64,000 nucleotides of DNA from Cellulomonas sp. 73-145 (GCA_001898185.1 MKTI01000009.1:434001-498000), one strand, 5' to 3'. Shown: positions 17,407 through 27,339, counted from the stretch's first letter. Numbers and translations: made by a program. Notes: a model not told the origin generated them from the sequence alone.

Positions 17407-18006
17407 TCAGACGGGCGGGTGCGGGTCGTACTGGATGCCGCGACGGACCCGTCGGGCCATCTGCGGCGACTCCAGCCGGGCGACGAGGTGGAGCGCCATG
17501 TCGATGCCCGCGGACACCCCGGCCGAGGTGACGACGTCGCCGTCGTCGACGAACCTCGCCTCGGTGTCGGCGAGCACGCTGGGGTCGAGGTCCGCCAGCT
17601 CGTCGAAGGCGTCCCAGTACGTCGTGGCGGGCCGGCCCGCCAGGAGCCCGGCTGCCGCGAGGACCAGCGCCCCGGTGCACACGCTCGCCATCAGCGGCGT
17701 CGTCGCGCGCATCTGCCGCACCCAGGCGAGGTGCTCCGGGCTCGCTGCGAGGGCACGGGTGCCGCGCCCGCCGGGGTAGACGAGGACGTGCAGGGGACCG
17801 AGCTCACCGGCGGGCAGGTCGGGGACGAGCGAGAGGCCGTGCGCGCAGCGCACGCCCGCCCCGTCGAGGGAGAACGTGACGACCTCGGGGTGCAGCTCCG
17901 AGTGCGCCGCCCACCACGCCAGCACCTCGAAGGGGCCGACGACGTCGAGCTCCTCCGCACCGTCGAAGACGAACAGCCCGATCCGCAGCGGGTGCCCGGT
18001 GCCCAC
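17407..18006 (-). CDS. DJ-1/PfpI family protein (GlxA-N-like)
   Basis: 199 residues from a GTG at 18006, 11 bases after the nadA stop. A class I glutamine amidotransferase-like fold with the nucleophile elbow ASVCTGALVLAAAGLL (Cys about residue 107) and FVFDGAEELDVVGPFEV at the N-terminus. Lacks a DNA-binding AraC tail, so it resembles isonitrile hydratase or DJ-1 relatives rather than full GlxA regulators. Probably cotranscribed with nadA. Activity cannot be assigned. Confidence 0.85.
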   Translation of the reverse strand: MGTGHPLRIGLFVFDGAEELDVVGPFEVLAWWAAHSELHPEVVTFSLDGAGVRCAHGLSLVPDLPAGELGPLHVLVYPGGRGTRALAASPEHLAWVRQMRATTPLMASVCTGALVLAAAGLLAGRPATTYWDAFDELADLDPSVLADTEARFVDDGDVVTSAGVSAGIDMALHLVARLESPQMARRVRRGIQYDPHPPV

Positions 18007-18017
18007 GTCGACCTCCG

Positions 18018-19223
18018 TCAGTAGCCCGGCAGGGCCAGCATCTGGTCGAGGGCGACACGGGCCCAGTGCGCGTCGTCCGGGTCGACCACGATCCGGTGCG
18101 GCACCCGACCTGCCGCCAGCGACTCCAGCGCCCAGGTGAGGTGCGGGAGGTCGATGCGGTTCATGGTCGAGCAGAAGCAGACGGTCGAGTCGAGGTAGTG
18201 CACGGTCTTGTCCGGGTGGGCCAGCGCGAGGCGCCGGACCAGGTTCAGCTCGGTGCCGATCGCCCACGAGGTTCCCGGGGCGGCCGCGTCGAGCGCCTTG
18301 ATGATGTACTCGGTCGAGCCGACCATGTCGGCCGCCTCCACCACCTCGTGCTTGCACTCCGGGTGCACGATCACCGTCGTCGCCGGGTCGGCCGCGCGGA
18401 CCGCCGCGACGTTCTGCGCCGAGAAGCGCCCGTGCACGGAGCAGTGCCCCCGCCACAGGATCATCCGGGCGTCGCGCAGCTGCTGCGGGGTCAGGCCGCC
18501 GCCCGGCTTGCGGGGGTCGAACACGACGCAGTCGTCCAGGCTGAGGCCCAGCTGCCGCACGGCGGTGTTGCGGCCGAGGTGCTGGTCCGGCATGAACAGC
18601 ACCTTGCCGGTGCCGTCCACGCCACCGACCCGGTCGAACGCCCACCGCAGGGCGACGTGCGCGTTGGACGACGTGCAGACGGTGCCGCCGTGCCGGCCCG
18701 TGAAGGCCTTGATCGCCGCGGTGGAGTTCATGTAGGTCACCGGCACCGTGGACTCGGCGACACCGGCGTCGGCCAGCACGTCCCAGGCGTCCTCCACCTG
18801 GTCGATGGCGGCCATGTCGGCCATCGAGCACCCGGCGGCGAGGTCCGGCAGCACCACCTGCTGGTGGTCGGCGGTCAGGATGTCGGCCGACTCCGCCATG
18901 AAGTGCACGCCGCAGAAGACGATGAACTCCGCGTCCGGCCGGGCGGCCGCCTCACGAGCGAGCTTGAACGAGTCGCCCGTCACGTCGGCGAACGCGATGA
19001 CCTCGTCGCGCTGGTAGTGGTGGCCGAGGACGAAGGCGCGGTCCCCGAGCTGCGCGCGGGCCGCGCGCGCCCGTTCGACGAGGTCGGGGTCGCTCGCGGC
19101 CGGCAGAGCGCCGACGCACTCGACCCCGCGCTCGGACTGCAGGTCCGAGCCGCGGCCGAGGAGCAGGAGAGCGGACGGCATGGGCTCGACGAACGCACCA
19201 CGCTCGGGCGTGACCAGGCTCAT
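18018..19223 (-). CDS. nadA: Quinolinate synthase
   Basis: 401 residues from the ATG at 19223. Condenses iminoaspartate and dihydroxyacetone phosphate to quinolinate in NAD synthesis, using a 4Fe-4S cluster. Visible landmarks are LGHHYQRDEVI, FCGVHFMAESADIL, TYMNSTAAIKAF, HPECKHEVVE and STVCFCSTMNRID; cluster cysteines fall in FCGVH, PECKH and the CFC region. Unlike many actinobacteria there is no nadB or nadC beside it; a DJ-1 family gene follows. Confidence 0.97.
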   Translation of the reverse strand: MSLVTPERGAFVEPMPSALLLLGRGSDLQSERGVECVGALPAASDPDLVERARAARAQLGDRAFVLGHHYQRDEVIAFADVTGDSFKLAREAAARPDAEFIVFCGVHFMAESADILTADHQQVVLPDLAAGCSMADMAAIDQVEDAWDVLADAGVAESTVPVTYMNSTAAIKAFTGRHGGTVCTSSNAHVALRWAFDRVGGVDGTGKVLFMPDQHLGRNTAVRQLGLSLDDCVVFDPRKPGGGLTPQQLRDARMILWRGHCSVHGRFSAQNVAAVRAADPATTVIVHPECKHEVVEAADMVGSTEYIIKALDAAAPGTSWAIGTELNLVRRLALAHPDKTVHYLDSTVCFCSTMNRIDLPHLTWALESLAAGRVPHRIVVDPDDAHWARVALDQMLALPGY

Positions 19224-19293
19224 CGACCGATCTTCCCATACCGCCGGGCGGCCCCTCGAGCAGGTCCGGTTGCCGACGTGCCACCATCGCGGC

Positions 19294-20481
19294 GTGCGCG
19301 TGCTGCTGGCTCCTGACAGCTTCGGGTCCTCCCTGACGGCCCAGGAGGCGGCGGAGGCTCTGCGGACCGGTTGGTCGGCGGGGGCCCCGCACGACGAGGT
19401 CTCCACCTGCCCGCTGGCCGACGGCGGCCCCGGCTTCGTCGAGACGATCCACAGCTCGCTCGGGGGCCGGCTGATCCCGGTCACCGTCACCGGGCCGCTG
19501 GGAGCTCCGGTGCCCGCGGTCGTGCTGCTGGTGCCGGCGCACGACGAGGCGCCCAGCACCGCCTACGTCGAGACGGCCCAGGTGATCGGCCTGCCGCTGG
19601 TGCCGTCGGACCAGCGCGACCCCGGCCGGACGACCACCCGAGGGGTCGGGGAGCTCCTGACGCACGCCCGCGCGACGGGTGCGGCGCGAGTCGTCGTGGG
19701 TCTGGGTGGGTCCTCCACCAACGACGGGGGAGCCGGGATGTTCGTCAGCCTCGGGCTGCCGGACGCGGCCGGCCGGCTCGGCTCGGGCGGTGCGGCGCTG
19801 GCCGGGCTGCTCGCGGAGGACGTCGCCGGTCTGCCCGAGCTGCGCCGCGAGTGGGCGGACGTCGAGCTGGTCGCTGCGTGCGACGTCGACGTGCCCCTCC
19901 TCGGTCTGCAGGGTGCGAGCGCCGGCTTCGCTGCGCAGAAGGGGGCGTCGGTGCAGCAGGCGCAGGAGCTCGAGGCGGCGCTGGCGCACCTGTCCCGGCT
20001 GGTGGGCGATGCTCTGCGGCGCGACGAGCGCCCCGACCTGCTGTCCGGCGCTCCGGGGGCCGCGCGCCTCGCGGCGGTTCCGGGCGCCGGGGCTGCCGGT
20101 GGTCTGGGGTTCGGTCTCGCTGCGCTCGGAGCGCGACTGGTGCCCGGTGCGGCTCTGGTCGCCGACCAGGTCGGCCTGGCGGGCCGGATCGCGGAGGCGG
20201 ACGTCGTCGTCACGGGCGAGGGCCGCTTCGACTGGCAGTCGCTGCACGGCAAGGTGGTGTCCGAGGTGGCGGCCCGGGCGGTGCCCTTCGCGGTCCCGGT
20301 GGTCGTCGTCGCCGGCGAGGTGCTGGTCGGCCGGCACGAGCTCGCCGAGGCCGGTGTGGCCGCCGCCTACGCGGTCGCCGGCGCCCCGGGGGAGGTCGAG
20401 CGGGCGCTCGCCGATCCGGCCGACACCTTGGCGGCGCGCACGGTGAGGGTGGCGCGGACGTGGTCGCCGACGCCACGCTGA
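19294..20481 (+). CDS. glxK: Glycerate kinase
   Basis: 395 residues from a GTG at 19294. MRVLLAPDSFGSSLTAQEAA, CPLADGGPGFVE and VGLGGSSTNDGGAGM match the GarK/GlxK glycerate kinase family, as does VVTGEGRFDWQSLHGK. Phosphorylates glycerate to 2- or 3-phosphoglycerate using ATP. A CACCAT box lies six bases before the start. It is divergent from nadA and precedes erpA, the same pairing as Rv2205c/Rv2204c in mycobacteria. Symbol is tentative; product specificity cannot be told. Confidence 0.9.
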   Translation: MRVLLAPDSFGSSLTAQEAAEALRTGWSAGAPHDEVSTCPLADGGPGFVETIHSSLGGRLIPVTVTGPLGAPVPAVVLLVPAHDEAPSTAYVETAQVIGLPLVPSDQRDPGRTTTRGVGELLTHARATGAARVVVGLGGSSTNDGGAGMFVSLGLPDAAGRLGSGGAALAGLLAEDVAGLPELRREWADVELVAACDVDVPLLGLQGASAGFAAQKGASVQQAQELEAALAHLSRLVGDALRRDERPDLLSGAPGAARLAAVPGAGAAGGLGFGLAALGARLVPGAALVADQVGLAGRIAEADVVVTGEGRFDWQSLHGKVVSEVAARAVPFAVPVVVVAGEVLVGRHELAEAGVAAAYAVAGAPGEVERALADPADTLAARTVRVARTWSPTPR

Positions 20482-20619
20482 CGTGCGGCGGTGGGCCGGT
20501 GCGCCGGGCCGCGGAGGGCGTCGTACTCTGACGGGGAACATCAGCGCGCAGCCCGGTGTTGCGCGGAAGGTCGAGGCCGAGACCGGCCGCGCCGAGCACG
20601 CACCCTTTCGGGAGACAGC

Positions 20620-20970
20620 ATGACCGAGACAACCCAGACCGCGACGCACGGCGTCCAGCTGACCGACGTGGCTGCCGCCAAGGTGCACAGCCTGCTGGAG
20701 CAGGAGGGTCGCGACGACCTGCGCCTGCGCGTGGCCGTGCAGCCCGGCGGCTGCTCCGGCCTGATCTACCAGCTCTACTTCGACGAGCGGATCCTCGACG
20801 GCGACGCCGTCAAGGACTTCGGCGGTGTCGAGGTGGTCGTCGACCGCATGAGCGTTCCGTATCTCGAGGGCGCGACGATCGACTTCGCGGACACGATCGA
20901 GAAGCAGGGCTTCACGATCGACAACCCGAACGCCGGCAGCTCCTGCGCGTGCGGCGGCTCCTTCAGCTGA
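20620..20970 (+). CDS. erpA: Iron-sulfur cluster insertion protein (A-type carrier)
   Basis: 116 residues from the ATG at 20620 with a GGGAG ribosome site. HesB/IscA/ErpA fold with the three cluster cysteines in GGCSGLIY and SSCACGGSF (usually CGC, here CAC). Carries Fe-S clusters to apoproteins, and likely clients in this window are LipA, NadA and QcrA. A TACTCT box near 20524 gives a leader of roughly 85 bases. A strong terminator follows. Confidence 0.93.
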   Translation: MTETTQTATHGVQLTDVAAAKVHSLLEQEGRDDLRLRVAVQPGGCSGLIYQLYFDERILDGDAVKDFGGVEVVVDRMSVPYLEGATIDFADTIEKQGFTIDNPNAGSSCACGGSFS

Positions 20971-20989
20971 CCGGCGCACCAGCGGCTCG

Positions 20990-21021
20990 ACGGGCCCGGC
21001 ACCTCGCGGTGCCGGGCCCGT
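20990..21021. terminator. Strong hairpin after erpA
   Basis: Perfect 14-base arms (ACGGGCCCGGCACC at 20990-21003; its complement at 21008-21021) with a TCGC tetraloop. Located between converging erpA and tusA, so it probably ends both transcripts. Confidence 0.8.
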
Positions 21022-21053
21022 CTGCGTCCGGTCTCAGGCCGGTGGCCCGCCGG

Positions 21054-21302
21054 TCACCGGCCGCCGATCCGGACCGTGACGGCGAGCACACCGTCGTCCG
21101 TGCGCTTCGTGCGCACCACCGTGTGCCCTCGCATCCGTGCCCAGGCCGGGACGTCCACCTCGGCGGCGGGATCGGTCGCCAGCACCGTCACCAGCGTGCC
21201 GGCCGCAGCAGCGCGTGCGACGCGGGCCAGCCGCACGATCGGCGCGGGACACACCAGCCCGCGGGCGTCGACGACCTCACCGGCCTCGGCAGCCTCGGTC
21301 AC
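21054..21302 (-). CDS. TusA-family sulfur carrier protein
   Basis: 82 residues. The family signature VDARGLVCPAPIVRL has the sulfur-carrying Cys followed by PxP, and the rest forms the small two-layer TusA fold ending in TVRIGG. TusA proteins take persulfide from a cysteine desulfurase and pass it on. Its GTG start overlaps the stop of the NifS-like gene by four bases, so the two are coupled. The sulfur recipient is not evident from the neighbourhood. Confidence 0.88.
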   Translation of the reverse strand: MTEAAEAGEVVDARGLVCPAPIVRLARVARAAAAGTLVTVLATDPAAEVDVPAWARMRGHTVVRTKRTDDGVLAVTVRIGGR

Positions 21303-22453
21303 AGTCCCACCACGCCGGCGCGGTCGCGCAGCTGCCCCACGACCTCAGGGACGACGTCGCAGAACCGTTCGACGTCGCGGCGCGTGGTGCCGCGAGGCAG
21401 GGCGATGCGCACGTTCCCGTGGGTGAGCACCCCCATGGCGGCGAGCACGTGGCTCGGCTCGAGGGCGCTCGAGGTACAGGCCGATCCCGAGCCGACGGCG
21501 AAGCCGCGCGCGTCGAGCTCCCTCACCAGGGACTCTCCGTCGAGGTAGAGGCACGAGAAGGTCACCACGTGCGGCAGCCGGTCCGTCGGCTCTCCCACCA
21601 CCTCGACGTCGGGCACCTGGGTCGCGACGCGGTGGCGGATCACGTCCACCAGCTGGCGTCGAGCGGCATCAGCCCGGTCCCGGTCCGCGACCGCGGCCTG
21701 GAGCGCCACGGCTGCGGCGAGGGCAGCCGGGACGCTCACGCCGCCGGGGAACCACCGGTCCTCGTCCTCCGGGCGGTCCGGCGTGCGACGGACGCCGCTG
21801 CGGGTCACGAGCACGCCGATCCCGCCTGGACCACCGAAGTCGGCCGCCCCGGCGGCCAGCAGGTCCCAGTGCGGCCCCACGTCGACGTGCCCGAGGCTCG
21901 ACCCGGCGTCGACCAGCAGGGGGACGCCGGCCGCTCGCGCCGCGGCGTGCACCGGGGCCACCGGCTGCAGGGTGCCGACCTCACCGTTCGCGTGCTGGAG
22001 CGCCGCCAGCGCGACGCCGGGCTGGGCCAGGGCGCCGATGAACGCGTTCTCGTCGACCCGTCCCGACCGGTCGACCGGCACCGTCACGCGCCGGCCTCCG
22101 GAGCGGGCCGCGACGAAGTCGGCGGCGTTGAGCACCGCGGCACGTTCCACCGCACCGACCACCACGTGGGGCCCGACCCGACGTCGCCCGAGCGCGACGT
22201 CGCGGACGGCGGCGTGCAGAGCCTCCGTGTGCGACGGGGCGAGGGCGACCTCGTCCGTCCGGGCGCCGACCACCGCCGCGATCGCCTCGCGGGCGCCGTC
22301 CAGCAGCAGGCGGGCCCGGCGGCCCTCGGCGTGCAGCCTCCGCGGGTCGGCCCAGCCCTCGTCGATCGCGGCGACGAAGGCCTCGCGCGCGACCTGCAGC
22401 AGCGGCGCCTGTCCACCGGCGTCGAGCACCACCCGAGACGTCGTGTCGTCCAC
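21299..22453 (-). CDS. NifS/class V aminotransferase-fold protein lacking the PLP lysine
   Basis: 384 residues from a GTG at 22453 that lies seven bases after a TACCGT box (an ATG at 22492 would add 13). The fold and C-terminal half match cysteine desulfurases, with the persulfide loop GSGSACTSSALEPSHVL intact (Cys326). In the PLP site the SxHK motif reads GAADFGGPGG, so the Schiff-base lysine is Asp205. The stacking His is Arg (AVERAAV) and the usual Gln of VDAxQ is Ser. Ordinary PLP desulfurase chemistry is therefore doubtful. Coupled to tusA and divergent from ctaC. The role may be sulfur relay or regulatory. Confidence 0.85.
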   Translation of the reverse strand: MDDTTSRVVLDAGGQAPLLQVAREAFVAAIDEGWADPRRLHAEGRRARLLLDGAREAIAAVVGARTDEVALAPSHTEALHAAVRDVALGRRRVGPHVVVGAVERAAVLNAADFVAARSGGRRVTVPVDRSGRVDENAFIGALAQPGVALAALQHANGEVGTLQPVAPVHAAARAAGVPLLVDAGSSLGHVDVGPHWDLLAAGAADFGGPGGIGVLVTRSGVRRTPDRPEDEDRWFPGGVSVPAALAAAVALQAAVADRDRADAARRQLVDVIRHRVATQVPDVEVVGEPTDRLPHVVTFSCLYLDGESLVRELDARGFAVGSGSACTSSALEPSHVLAAMGVLTHGNVRIALPRGTTRRDVERFCDVVPEVVGQLRDRAGVVGL

Positions 22454-22639
22454 GACGTGCACGGTAACGGGGTTCGAAGCCGCGTCGATCATGCTGACAC
22501 GGCGTCGTCATATCGCGTCGCCGGGCACGACGGGGGGCCGCCCGCGCGCTACGCTGCACGCGTCGAAAGGACCAAGGTCCCAGGTGGCCGTCGTACGCGC
22601 GCCGTGCGCCCACCCGGAACCGTGAGTGGAAGGTTGCCC

Positions 22640-23509
22640 GTGCACCCGGAAAACCACCGCCGGACGCGCCGCAGGGCCCTCGTGGGCACCGGGCTGGTGC
22701 TCACGGCAGCGGTCGCCCTGAGCGGCTGCTCGGACACCGTGTACCGAGGCTGGCTGCCCGGCAGCACCCAGCACGAGGTCACGGACCAGACCGGTCGCGT
22801 CGCCAGCCTGTGGCGCGGCTCGTGGATAGCGGCCCTGCTCGTCGGCCTGCTCGTCTGGGGCCTGATCCTGTGGTGCGTCGCGGTGTACCGGAAGCGCAAG
22901 GCGGACAGCACGCTGCCCGTGCAGCTGAGGTACCACGTGCCGCTCGAGGTGATGTACGTGATCCTGCCGATCGTCATGGTCGGCGTGCTCTTCTACTACA
23001 CCAACCGCGACATGACGGCGATCAACACCAAGACGGGCGACGCCAAGGTCCACGTCCAGGTGATCGGCAAGCAGTGGAGCTGGGACGTCAACTACCAGGA
23101 CGCGGGCGTGTACGACAGCGGCCAGCAGGTCCAGGACCTGCAGGCGCCCGGTGCGCTCGACGAGCCGGTGACGATCTGGCTCCCCGTGGACGAGAAGGTG
23201 CTGTTCACGCTGAACTCGCGCGACGTCATCCACTCGTTCTGGGTGCCGGCGTTCCTGTACAAGCTCGACGTGATCCCCGGACGGACCAACCAGTTCGAGG
23301 TGACACCGAAGACGGTGGGCGAGTACCGCGGCAAGTGCGCTGAGCTCTGCGGTGAGTACCACTCGCGGATGCTGTTCAACGTGAAGGTCGTGACACGCGC
23401 CGAGTACGACGCGCACATCGCCGACCTGAAGGCGAAGGGCCAGACCGGTCAGCTCGGGCTCGACGTGAGCCGGGCGCAGGACCTCAACAGCGTGGGGAGT
23501 GCAGGCTGA
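22640..23509 (+). CDS. ctaC: Cytochrome c oxidase subunit II
   Basis: 289 residues from a GTG at 22640, six bases after GGAAGG; a GTG at 22622 is possible. Lipoprotein signal peptide ends at ALSGC. Two transmembrane helices (about residues 56-80 and 97-117) anchor a cupredoxin domain carrying the CuA site: DVIHSFWVP plus [12 protein letters not shown]. It accepts electrons from the cytochrome cc of QcrC in the bcc-aa3 supercomplex. One-base overlap with ctaD. A TACGCT box near 22550 is a plausible promoter. Confidence 0.97.
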   Translation: MHPENHRRTRRRALVGTGLVLTAAVALSGCSDTVYRGWLPGSTQHEVTDQTGRVASLWRGSWIAALLVGLLVWGLILWCVAVYRKRKADSTLPVQLRYHVPLEVMYVILPIVMVGVLFYYTNRDMTAINTKTGDAKVHVQVIGKQWSWDVNYQDAGVYDSGQQVQDLQAPGALDEPVTIWLPVDEKVLFTLNSRDVIHSFWVPAFLYKLDVIPGRTNQFEVTPKTVGEYRGKCAELCGEYHSRMLFNVKVVTRAEYDAHIADLKAKGQTGQLGLDVSRAQDLNSVGSAG

Positions 23510-25311
23510 TGGTGGCGACGACCGAGCTGATCCCGGGCCTGGCGCCGCGTCGGCAGACCCTGGGCCGGACCGTCGTGAAGGTGATCACCTCCACCGACCA
23601 CAAGACGATCGGGTACATGTACCTGATCACGTCCTTCGTGTGGTTCATCGTGGGCGGGATCCTGGCGCTGCTGATCCGTAGCGAGCTGTTCGCGCCCGGG
23701 ATGCAGGTGTTCTCCACGCCGGAGCAGTACAACCAGGCGTTCACGATGCACGGCACGATCATGCTGCTGCTGTTCGCGACGCCGTTGTTCGCCGGTTTTG
23801 CGAACGTGCTGATGCCGCTGCAGATCGGCGCCCCGGACGTCGCGTTCCCGCGGCTGAACATGTTCGCGTACTGGCTGTACCTGCTCGGCGGCCTGATCGC
23901 GGCGGCGGGCTTCCTCACCCCGCAGGGCGCCGCCTCGTTCGGGTGGTTCGCCTACGCCCCGCTGTCCAACCAGGTGTACTCGCCCGGGGTCGGTGGCGAC
24001 CTGTGGGTGTTCGGCCTGGCGCTGACCGGTTTCGGCACCATCCTCGGTGCCGTCAACTTCATCACCACGATCGTCACCATGCGGGCCCCCGGGATGACGA
24101 TGTTCCGGATGCCGATCTTCACCTGGAACACCCTGGTGACGTCCCTGCTGGTGCTGATGGCGTTCCCGCCCCTGGCCGCGGCCCTGTTCGCGCTCGGTGC
24201 CGACCGGCGGCTCGGTGCCCAGGTGTTCAACCCCGACAACGGTGGGGCCATCCTGTGGCAGCACCTGTTCTGGTTCTTCGGGCACCCGGAGGTGTACATC
24301 ATCGCGCTGCCGTTCTTCGGCATCGTGACGGAGATCCTCCCGGTGTTCAGCCGCAAGCCGGTGTTCGGCTACAAGGGCCTGGTCTACGCGACCATCTCGA
24401 TCGCCGCGCTGTCCGTCACCGTGTGGGCGCACCACATGTACGTGACCGGCGCGGTGCTGCTGCCGTTCTTCTCGTTCATGACGATGCTCATCGCGGTGCC
24501 CACCGGTGTGAAGTTCTTCAACTGGATCGGCACCATGTGGCGCGGCAAGCTCACCTTCGAGACGCCGATGCTGTGGACGATCGGCTTCCTGGTGACCTTC
24601 CTGTTCGGCGGGCTGACGGGCGTGATCCTGTCCAGCCCGGCGCTGGACTTCCACCTGTCCGACACGTACTTCGTCGTGGCGCACTTCCACTACGTCGTGT
24701 TCGGCACGGTGGTGTTCGCGATGTTCGCCGGCTTCTACTTCTGGTGGCCCAAGTTCACCGGCAAGATGCTGAACGAGCGGTTGGGCAAGATCCACTTCTG
24801 GCTGCTGTTCATCGGCTTCCACACGACGTTCCTCATCCAGCACTGGCTGGGTGTGCGGGGCATGCCACGCCGCTACGCGGACTACTCGCCGGCGGACGGG
24901 TTCACCTGGATGAACCAGGTGTCGACCATCGGCGCCGCCATCCTCGCGATCTCCACGCTGCCGTTCCTGTACAACGTCTACACGACGTGGCGGAACGCGC
25001 CGAAGGTCGCCGTCGACGACCCGTGGGGGTACGGCAACTCGCTCGAGTGGGCCACCAGCTGCCCGCCGCCGCGCCACAACTTCGTCTCCCTGCCGCGGAT
25101 CCGCTCGGAGCGTCCGGCGTTCGACCTGCACCACCCGGAGGTCGCCGCGATGGACCACGTCGAGCCGGAGCCCGGTCTGCTCGACTGGGAAGCGCAACGC
25201 ACGGGCAACCCGGGCGACGCCCGTCAGCGCATGGCCGAGGGCACCGCGCAGCCGGAGCAGTCCAGCACCACGGTGATCGACGACCTTCAGGACCCGGAGG
25301 CTGACCGGTGA
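23509..25311 (+). CDS. ctaD: Cytochrome c oxidase subunit I
   Basis: 600 residues, about twelve transmembrane helices. Heme a, heme a3 and CuB ligands sit in recognisable motifs: [32 protein letters not shown] and [13 protein letters not shown]. The HPEVY region holds the His-Tyr cross-link of A-type oxidases. A hydrophilic tail of about 60 residues ends the protein. Reduces oxygen to water with proton pumping. Overlaps ctaF by four bases. Confidence 0.98.
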   Translation: MVATTELIPGLAPRRQTLGRTVVKVITSTDHKTIGYMYLITSFVWFIVGGILALLIRSELFAPGMQVFSTPEQYNQAFTMHGTIMLLLFATPLFAGFANVLMPLQIGAPDVAFPRLNMFAYWLYLLGGLIAAAGFLTPQGAASFGWFAYAPLSNQVYSPGVGGDLWVFGLALTGFGTILGAVNFITTIVTMRAPGMTMFRMPIFTWNTLVTSLLVLMAFPPLAAALFALGADRRLGAQVFNPDNGGAILWQHLFWFFGHPEVYIIALPFFGIVTEILPVFSRKPVFGYKGLVYATISIAALSVTVWAHHMYVTGAVLLPFFSFMTMLIAVPTGVKFFNWIGTMWRGKLTFETPMLWTIGFLVTFLFGGLTGVILSSPALDFHLSDTYFVVAHFHYVVFGTVVFAMFAGFYFWWPKFTGKMLNERLGKIHFWLLFIGFHTTFLIQHWLGVRGMPRRYADYSPADGFTWMNQVSTIGAAILAISTLPFLYNVYTTWRNAPKVAVDDPWGYGNSLEWATSCPPPRHNFVSLPRIRSERPAFDLHHPEVAAMDHVEPEPGLLDWEAQRTGNPGDARQRMAEGTAQPEQSSTTVIDDLQDPEADR

Positions 25312-25706
25312 GGTTCGAGGCTCGACTCTTCGCGCTCGGTGTGCTCTTCTTCGTCCCCGTCGGGCTGGTCTACGCCTACTTCAGCCACGGGGAAGCGGTC
25401 GGCACCGTCGGGATCCCGCTGCTGGGCGGCCTGGTCGGGATGATCGGGGCGTACTTCGCCCTGCTGTCCCGCCGCATCGACCCCCGCCCCGAGGACGACG
25501 AGCTGGGCGAGGTCTCCCAGGGCGCCGGCGACCAGGGCGTCTTCAGCCCGTGGTCCTGGTGGCCGCTGGTGATCGGCTCTGCGGCCGCGCTGGCGTTCCT
25601 CGGGCTCGCCGTGGGCTGGTGGCTGCTCGCGATCGCCGTCCCCGTCGGTGTGATCGGCCTGGTCGGCTGGGTCTTCGAGTTCTCCCGCGGGCAGCACGCC
25701 CACTGA
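25308..25706 (+). CDS. ctaF: Cytochrome c oxidase subunit IV (actinobacterial type)
   Basis: 132 residues with four hydrophobic helices (about 3-23, 31-53, 83-102 and 104-125) and a central charged loop ([15 protein letters not shown]). Size and position immediately after ctaD match actinobacterial CtaF, a structural subunit of the aa3 oxidase. The GTG overlaps the ctaD stop (GTGA). Likely the last gene of ctaCDF. Confidence 0.93.
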   Translation: MRFEARLFALGVLFFVPVGLVYAYFSHGEAVGTVGIPLLGGLVGMIGAYFALLSRRIDPRPEDDELGEVSQGAGDQGVFSPWSWWPLVIGSAAALAFLGLAVGWWLLAIAVPVGVIGLVGWVFEFSRGQHAH

Positions 25707-25722
25707 GCGGTCCGGGCCCGGG

Positions 25723-26427
25723 TCAGCCGGGCAGCCGCGTCGCCGCTGCGACGAAGAGCGGCATGTGCCGCACCGTCCCGCGCACCGGCTTGGGGTCGAC
25801 GTACGCGGTGACGAGCTGGTCGACGTACAGCCCCGCGGCCCCGCACCACGACGAGATCTGTTCGTGGCTGAACCCGTCGTGACCGTCGAACGACGGCTCG
25901 TCGGCGTGGTAGAGACCGCCATCCGGCTCCAGGTCGGCGACGACGAGCCTGCCGCCCGGGCGTAGCAGACCGGCGACGGTCCGCAGCAGGTGCGGGACGT
26001 CGCGCACGTGGTGCAGCGCCATGGCGCTGTAGGCGACGTCGAGCGGCCCGAGATCGGCGGCGTGCGGCGCGGCTTCCACGATGGACAGGTCGACCCGTGC
26101 GGTGCGGACGTGCGTGCCGCAGCCGACTGCCGTGGCGGCGGCCGACACGTTGGCGCGGGCCAGCTTTAGGGCGTCCTCGTCGACGTCGAGGAGAACCAGC
26201 TCGTCGAAGAGGTCCACCAGGTGGGGGCTGATTCCGCCGGCCCCCGAGCCGATGTCCAGCCCGCGGCGATGGTGGCCGTCGCCGAGCACCACCCGGATGT
26301 GGGCGGCCAGTGCCGCGCTCCGGAGTGCCCGGCGGTCGGCGTCGGGATCGTCCGTCGGCGGCTGAGCGGGTCGGGGCGCAGGGGGACCGCCGGGCTGGGC
26401 CCGGTGTGCCGGGAGGTCGGTCGTCAT
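25723..26427 (-). CDS. SAM-dependent methyltransferase
   Basis: 234 residues from the ATG at 26427. A class I methyltransferase fold with the SAM motif GLDIGSGAGGISPHLVD, the acidic residue after beta-2 (LLDVDED), YSAMALHHVRDVP and LLRPGGRLVVADLEP. Placement among respiratory genes hints at a quinone or other small-molecule target but nothing proves it. A TAGGGT box eight bases before the ATG is leaderless. It lies convergent to ctaF. Confidence 0.88.
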   Translation of the reverse strand: MTTDLPAHRAQPGGPPAPRPAQPPTDDPDADRRALRSAALAAHIRVVLGDGHHRRGLDIGSGAGGISPHLVDLFDELVLLDVDEDALKLARANVSAAATAVGCGTHVRTARVDLSIVEAAPHAADLGPLDVAYSAMALHHVRDVPHLLRTVAGLLRPGGRLVVADLEPDGGLYHADEPSFDGHDGFSHEQISSWCGAAGLYVDQLVTAYVDPKPVRGTVRHMPLFVAAATRLPG

Positions 26428-26458
26428 GCCCCGCGACCCTAGCGGGCCGTTGGACGAC

Positions 26459-26509
26459 GACGACGATCGAGCCCGGCCGGGGATGCCCCGGCCGGGCTCG
26501 ATCGTCGTC
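26459..26509 (-). terminator. Very strong 24-bp hairpin downstream of sodA
   Basis: Perfect 24-base inverted repeat (arms 26459-26482 and 26486-26509) with a three-base loop, centred between the sodA stop and the methyltransferase promoter. Both flanking genes run leftward, so it most likely ends sodA and insulates the next promoter. It lacks a T-tract. Confidence 0.8.
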
Positions 26510-26547
26510 CTGCGCCCGCGCACGTCCTCGCGGGGCGATGCTCGTCG

Positions 26548-27168
26548 TCAGGCGGGCAGGATCAGGCTCGTCGCACGGGCGCGGGCCAGGCGTGCCGCGG
26601 CGTCCGTCCAGTTGACGATGTTCCACCAGGCCTTGACGTAGTCGGCCTTCACGTTGACGTAGTCGAGGTAGAAGGCGTGCTCCCACATGTCGAGCACCAC
26701 GATCGGGATCACGCCGAGCGGGAAGTTCGACTGCTGGTCGTACAGCTGGAACATCACGAGCTTCGAGCCGAGCGTGTCCCAGGCGAGGATCGACCAGCCG
26801 GAGCCCTGGATCCCGACGGCGTTCGCGGCGAAGTGCGCCTGGAACTTCTCGAAGGAGCCGAAGAACTCGTCGATCGCGGCAGCCAGCTCACCTGTGGGGC
26901 GGTCGCCGCCGTCGGGGGAGAGGTTCTGCCAGAACACCGAGTGGTTGACGTGCCCGCCGAGGTTGAAGGCGAGGTTCTTCTCGTGCAGGTTCACCGCGGC
27001 GAGGTCGCCCGACTCGCGGGCGGCGGCGAGCTTCTCCAGGGCGGTGTTGGCGCCCGTCACGTAGGCGGCGTGGTGCTTGTCGTGGTGCAGCTCCATGATC
27101 CGCCCGGAGATGTGCGGCTCGAGTGCCGCGTAGTCGTAGGGGAGGTCCGGGAGCGTGTAGTCAGCCAT
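26548..27168 (-). CDS. sodA: Superoxide dismutase (Fe/Mn)
   Basis: 206 residues from an ATG with a GGAAGG ribosome site. [20 protein letters not shown], then [20 protein letters not shown] and the metal triad region [11 protein letters not shown] are classic Fe/Mn-SOD features. No signal peptide, so cytoplasmic. Removes superoxide. It sits between the two respiratory gene clusters, which makes physiological sense as a guard against oxygen radicals. Fe or Mn preference cannot be fixed from sequence alone. Confidence 0.97.
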   Translation of the reverse strand: MADYTLPDLPYDYAALEPHISGRIMELHHDKHHAAYVTGANTALEKLAAARESGDLAAVNLHEKNLAFNLGGHVNHSVFWQNLSPDGGDRPTGELAAAIDEFFGSFEKFQAHFAANAVGIQGSGWSILAWDTLGSKLVMFQLYDQQSNFPLGVIPIVVLDMWEHAFYLDYVNVKADYVKAWWNIVNWTDAAARLARARATSLILPA

Positions 27169-27339
27169 CGATCAGTGCCTTCCGTGCGTCGGACCGCGGT
27201 CGGTGCCGCGGGTGTTCGCGCGACGGCGGGCGTCGCCGAGGGCGGCGACCACCGTGCGCCTGTTCCACTCTCGCGCAGGAACCGTGATCCTGCCCGAGGT
27301 TCTGCTGTCGGCGTCGAGCAACGTGCCGCGGGACACCGG

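Noticed and set aside
22493-22639. Possible short ORF ahead of ctaC
   Set aside because: No ribosome site or conserved protein pattern; the stretch is better explained as promoter (TACGCT near 22550) and leader for ctaC.
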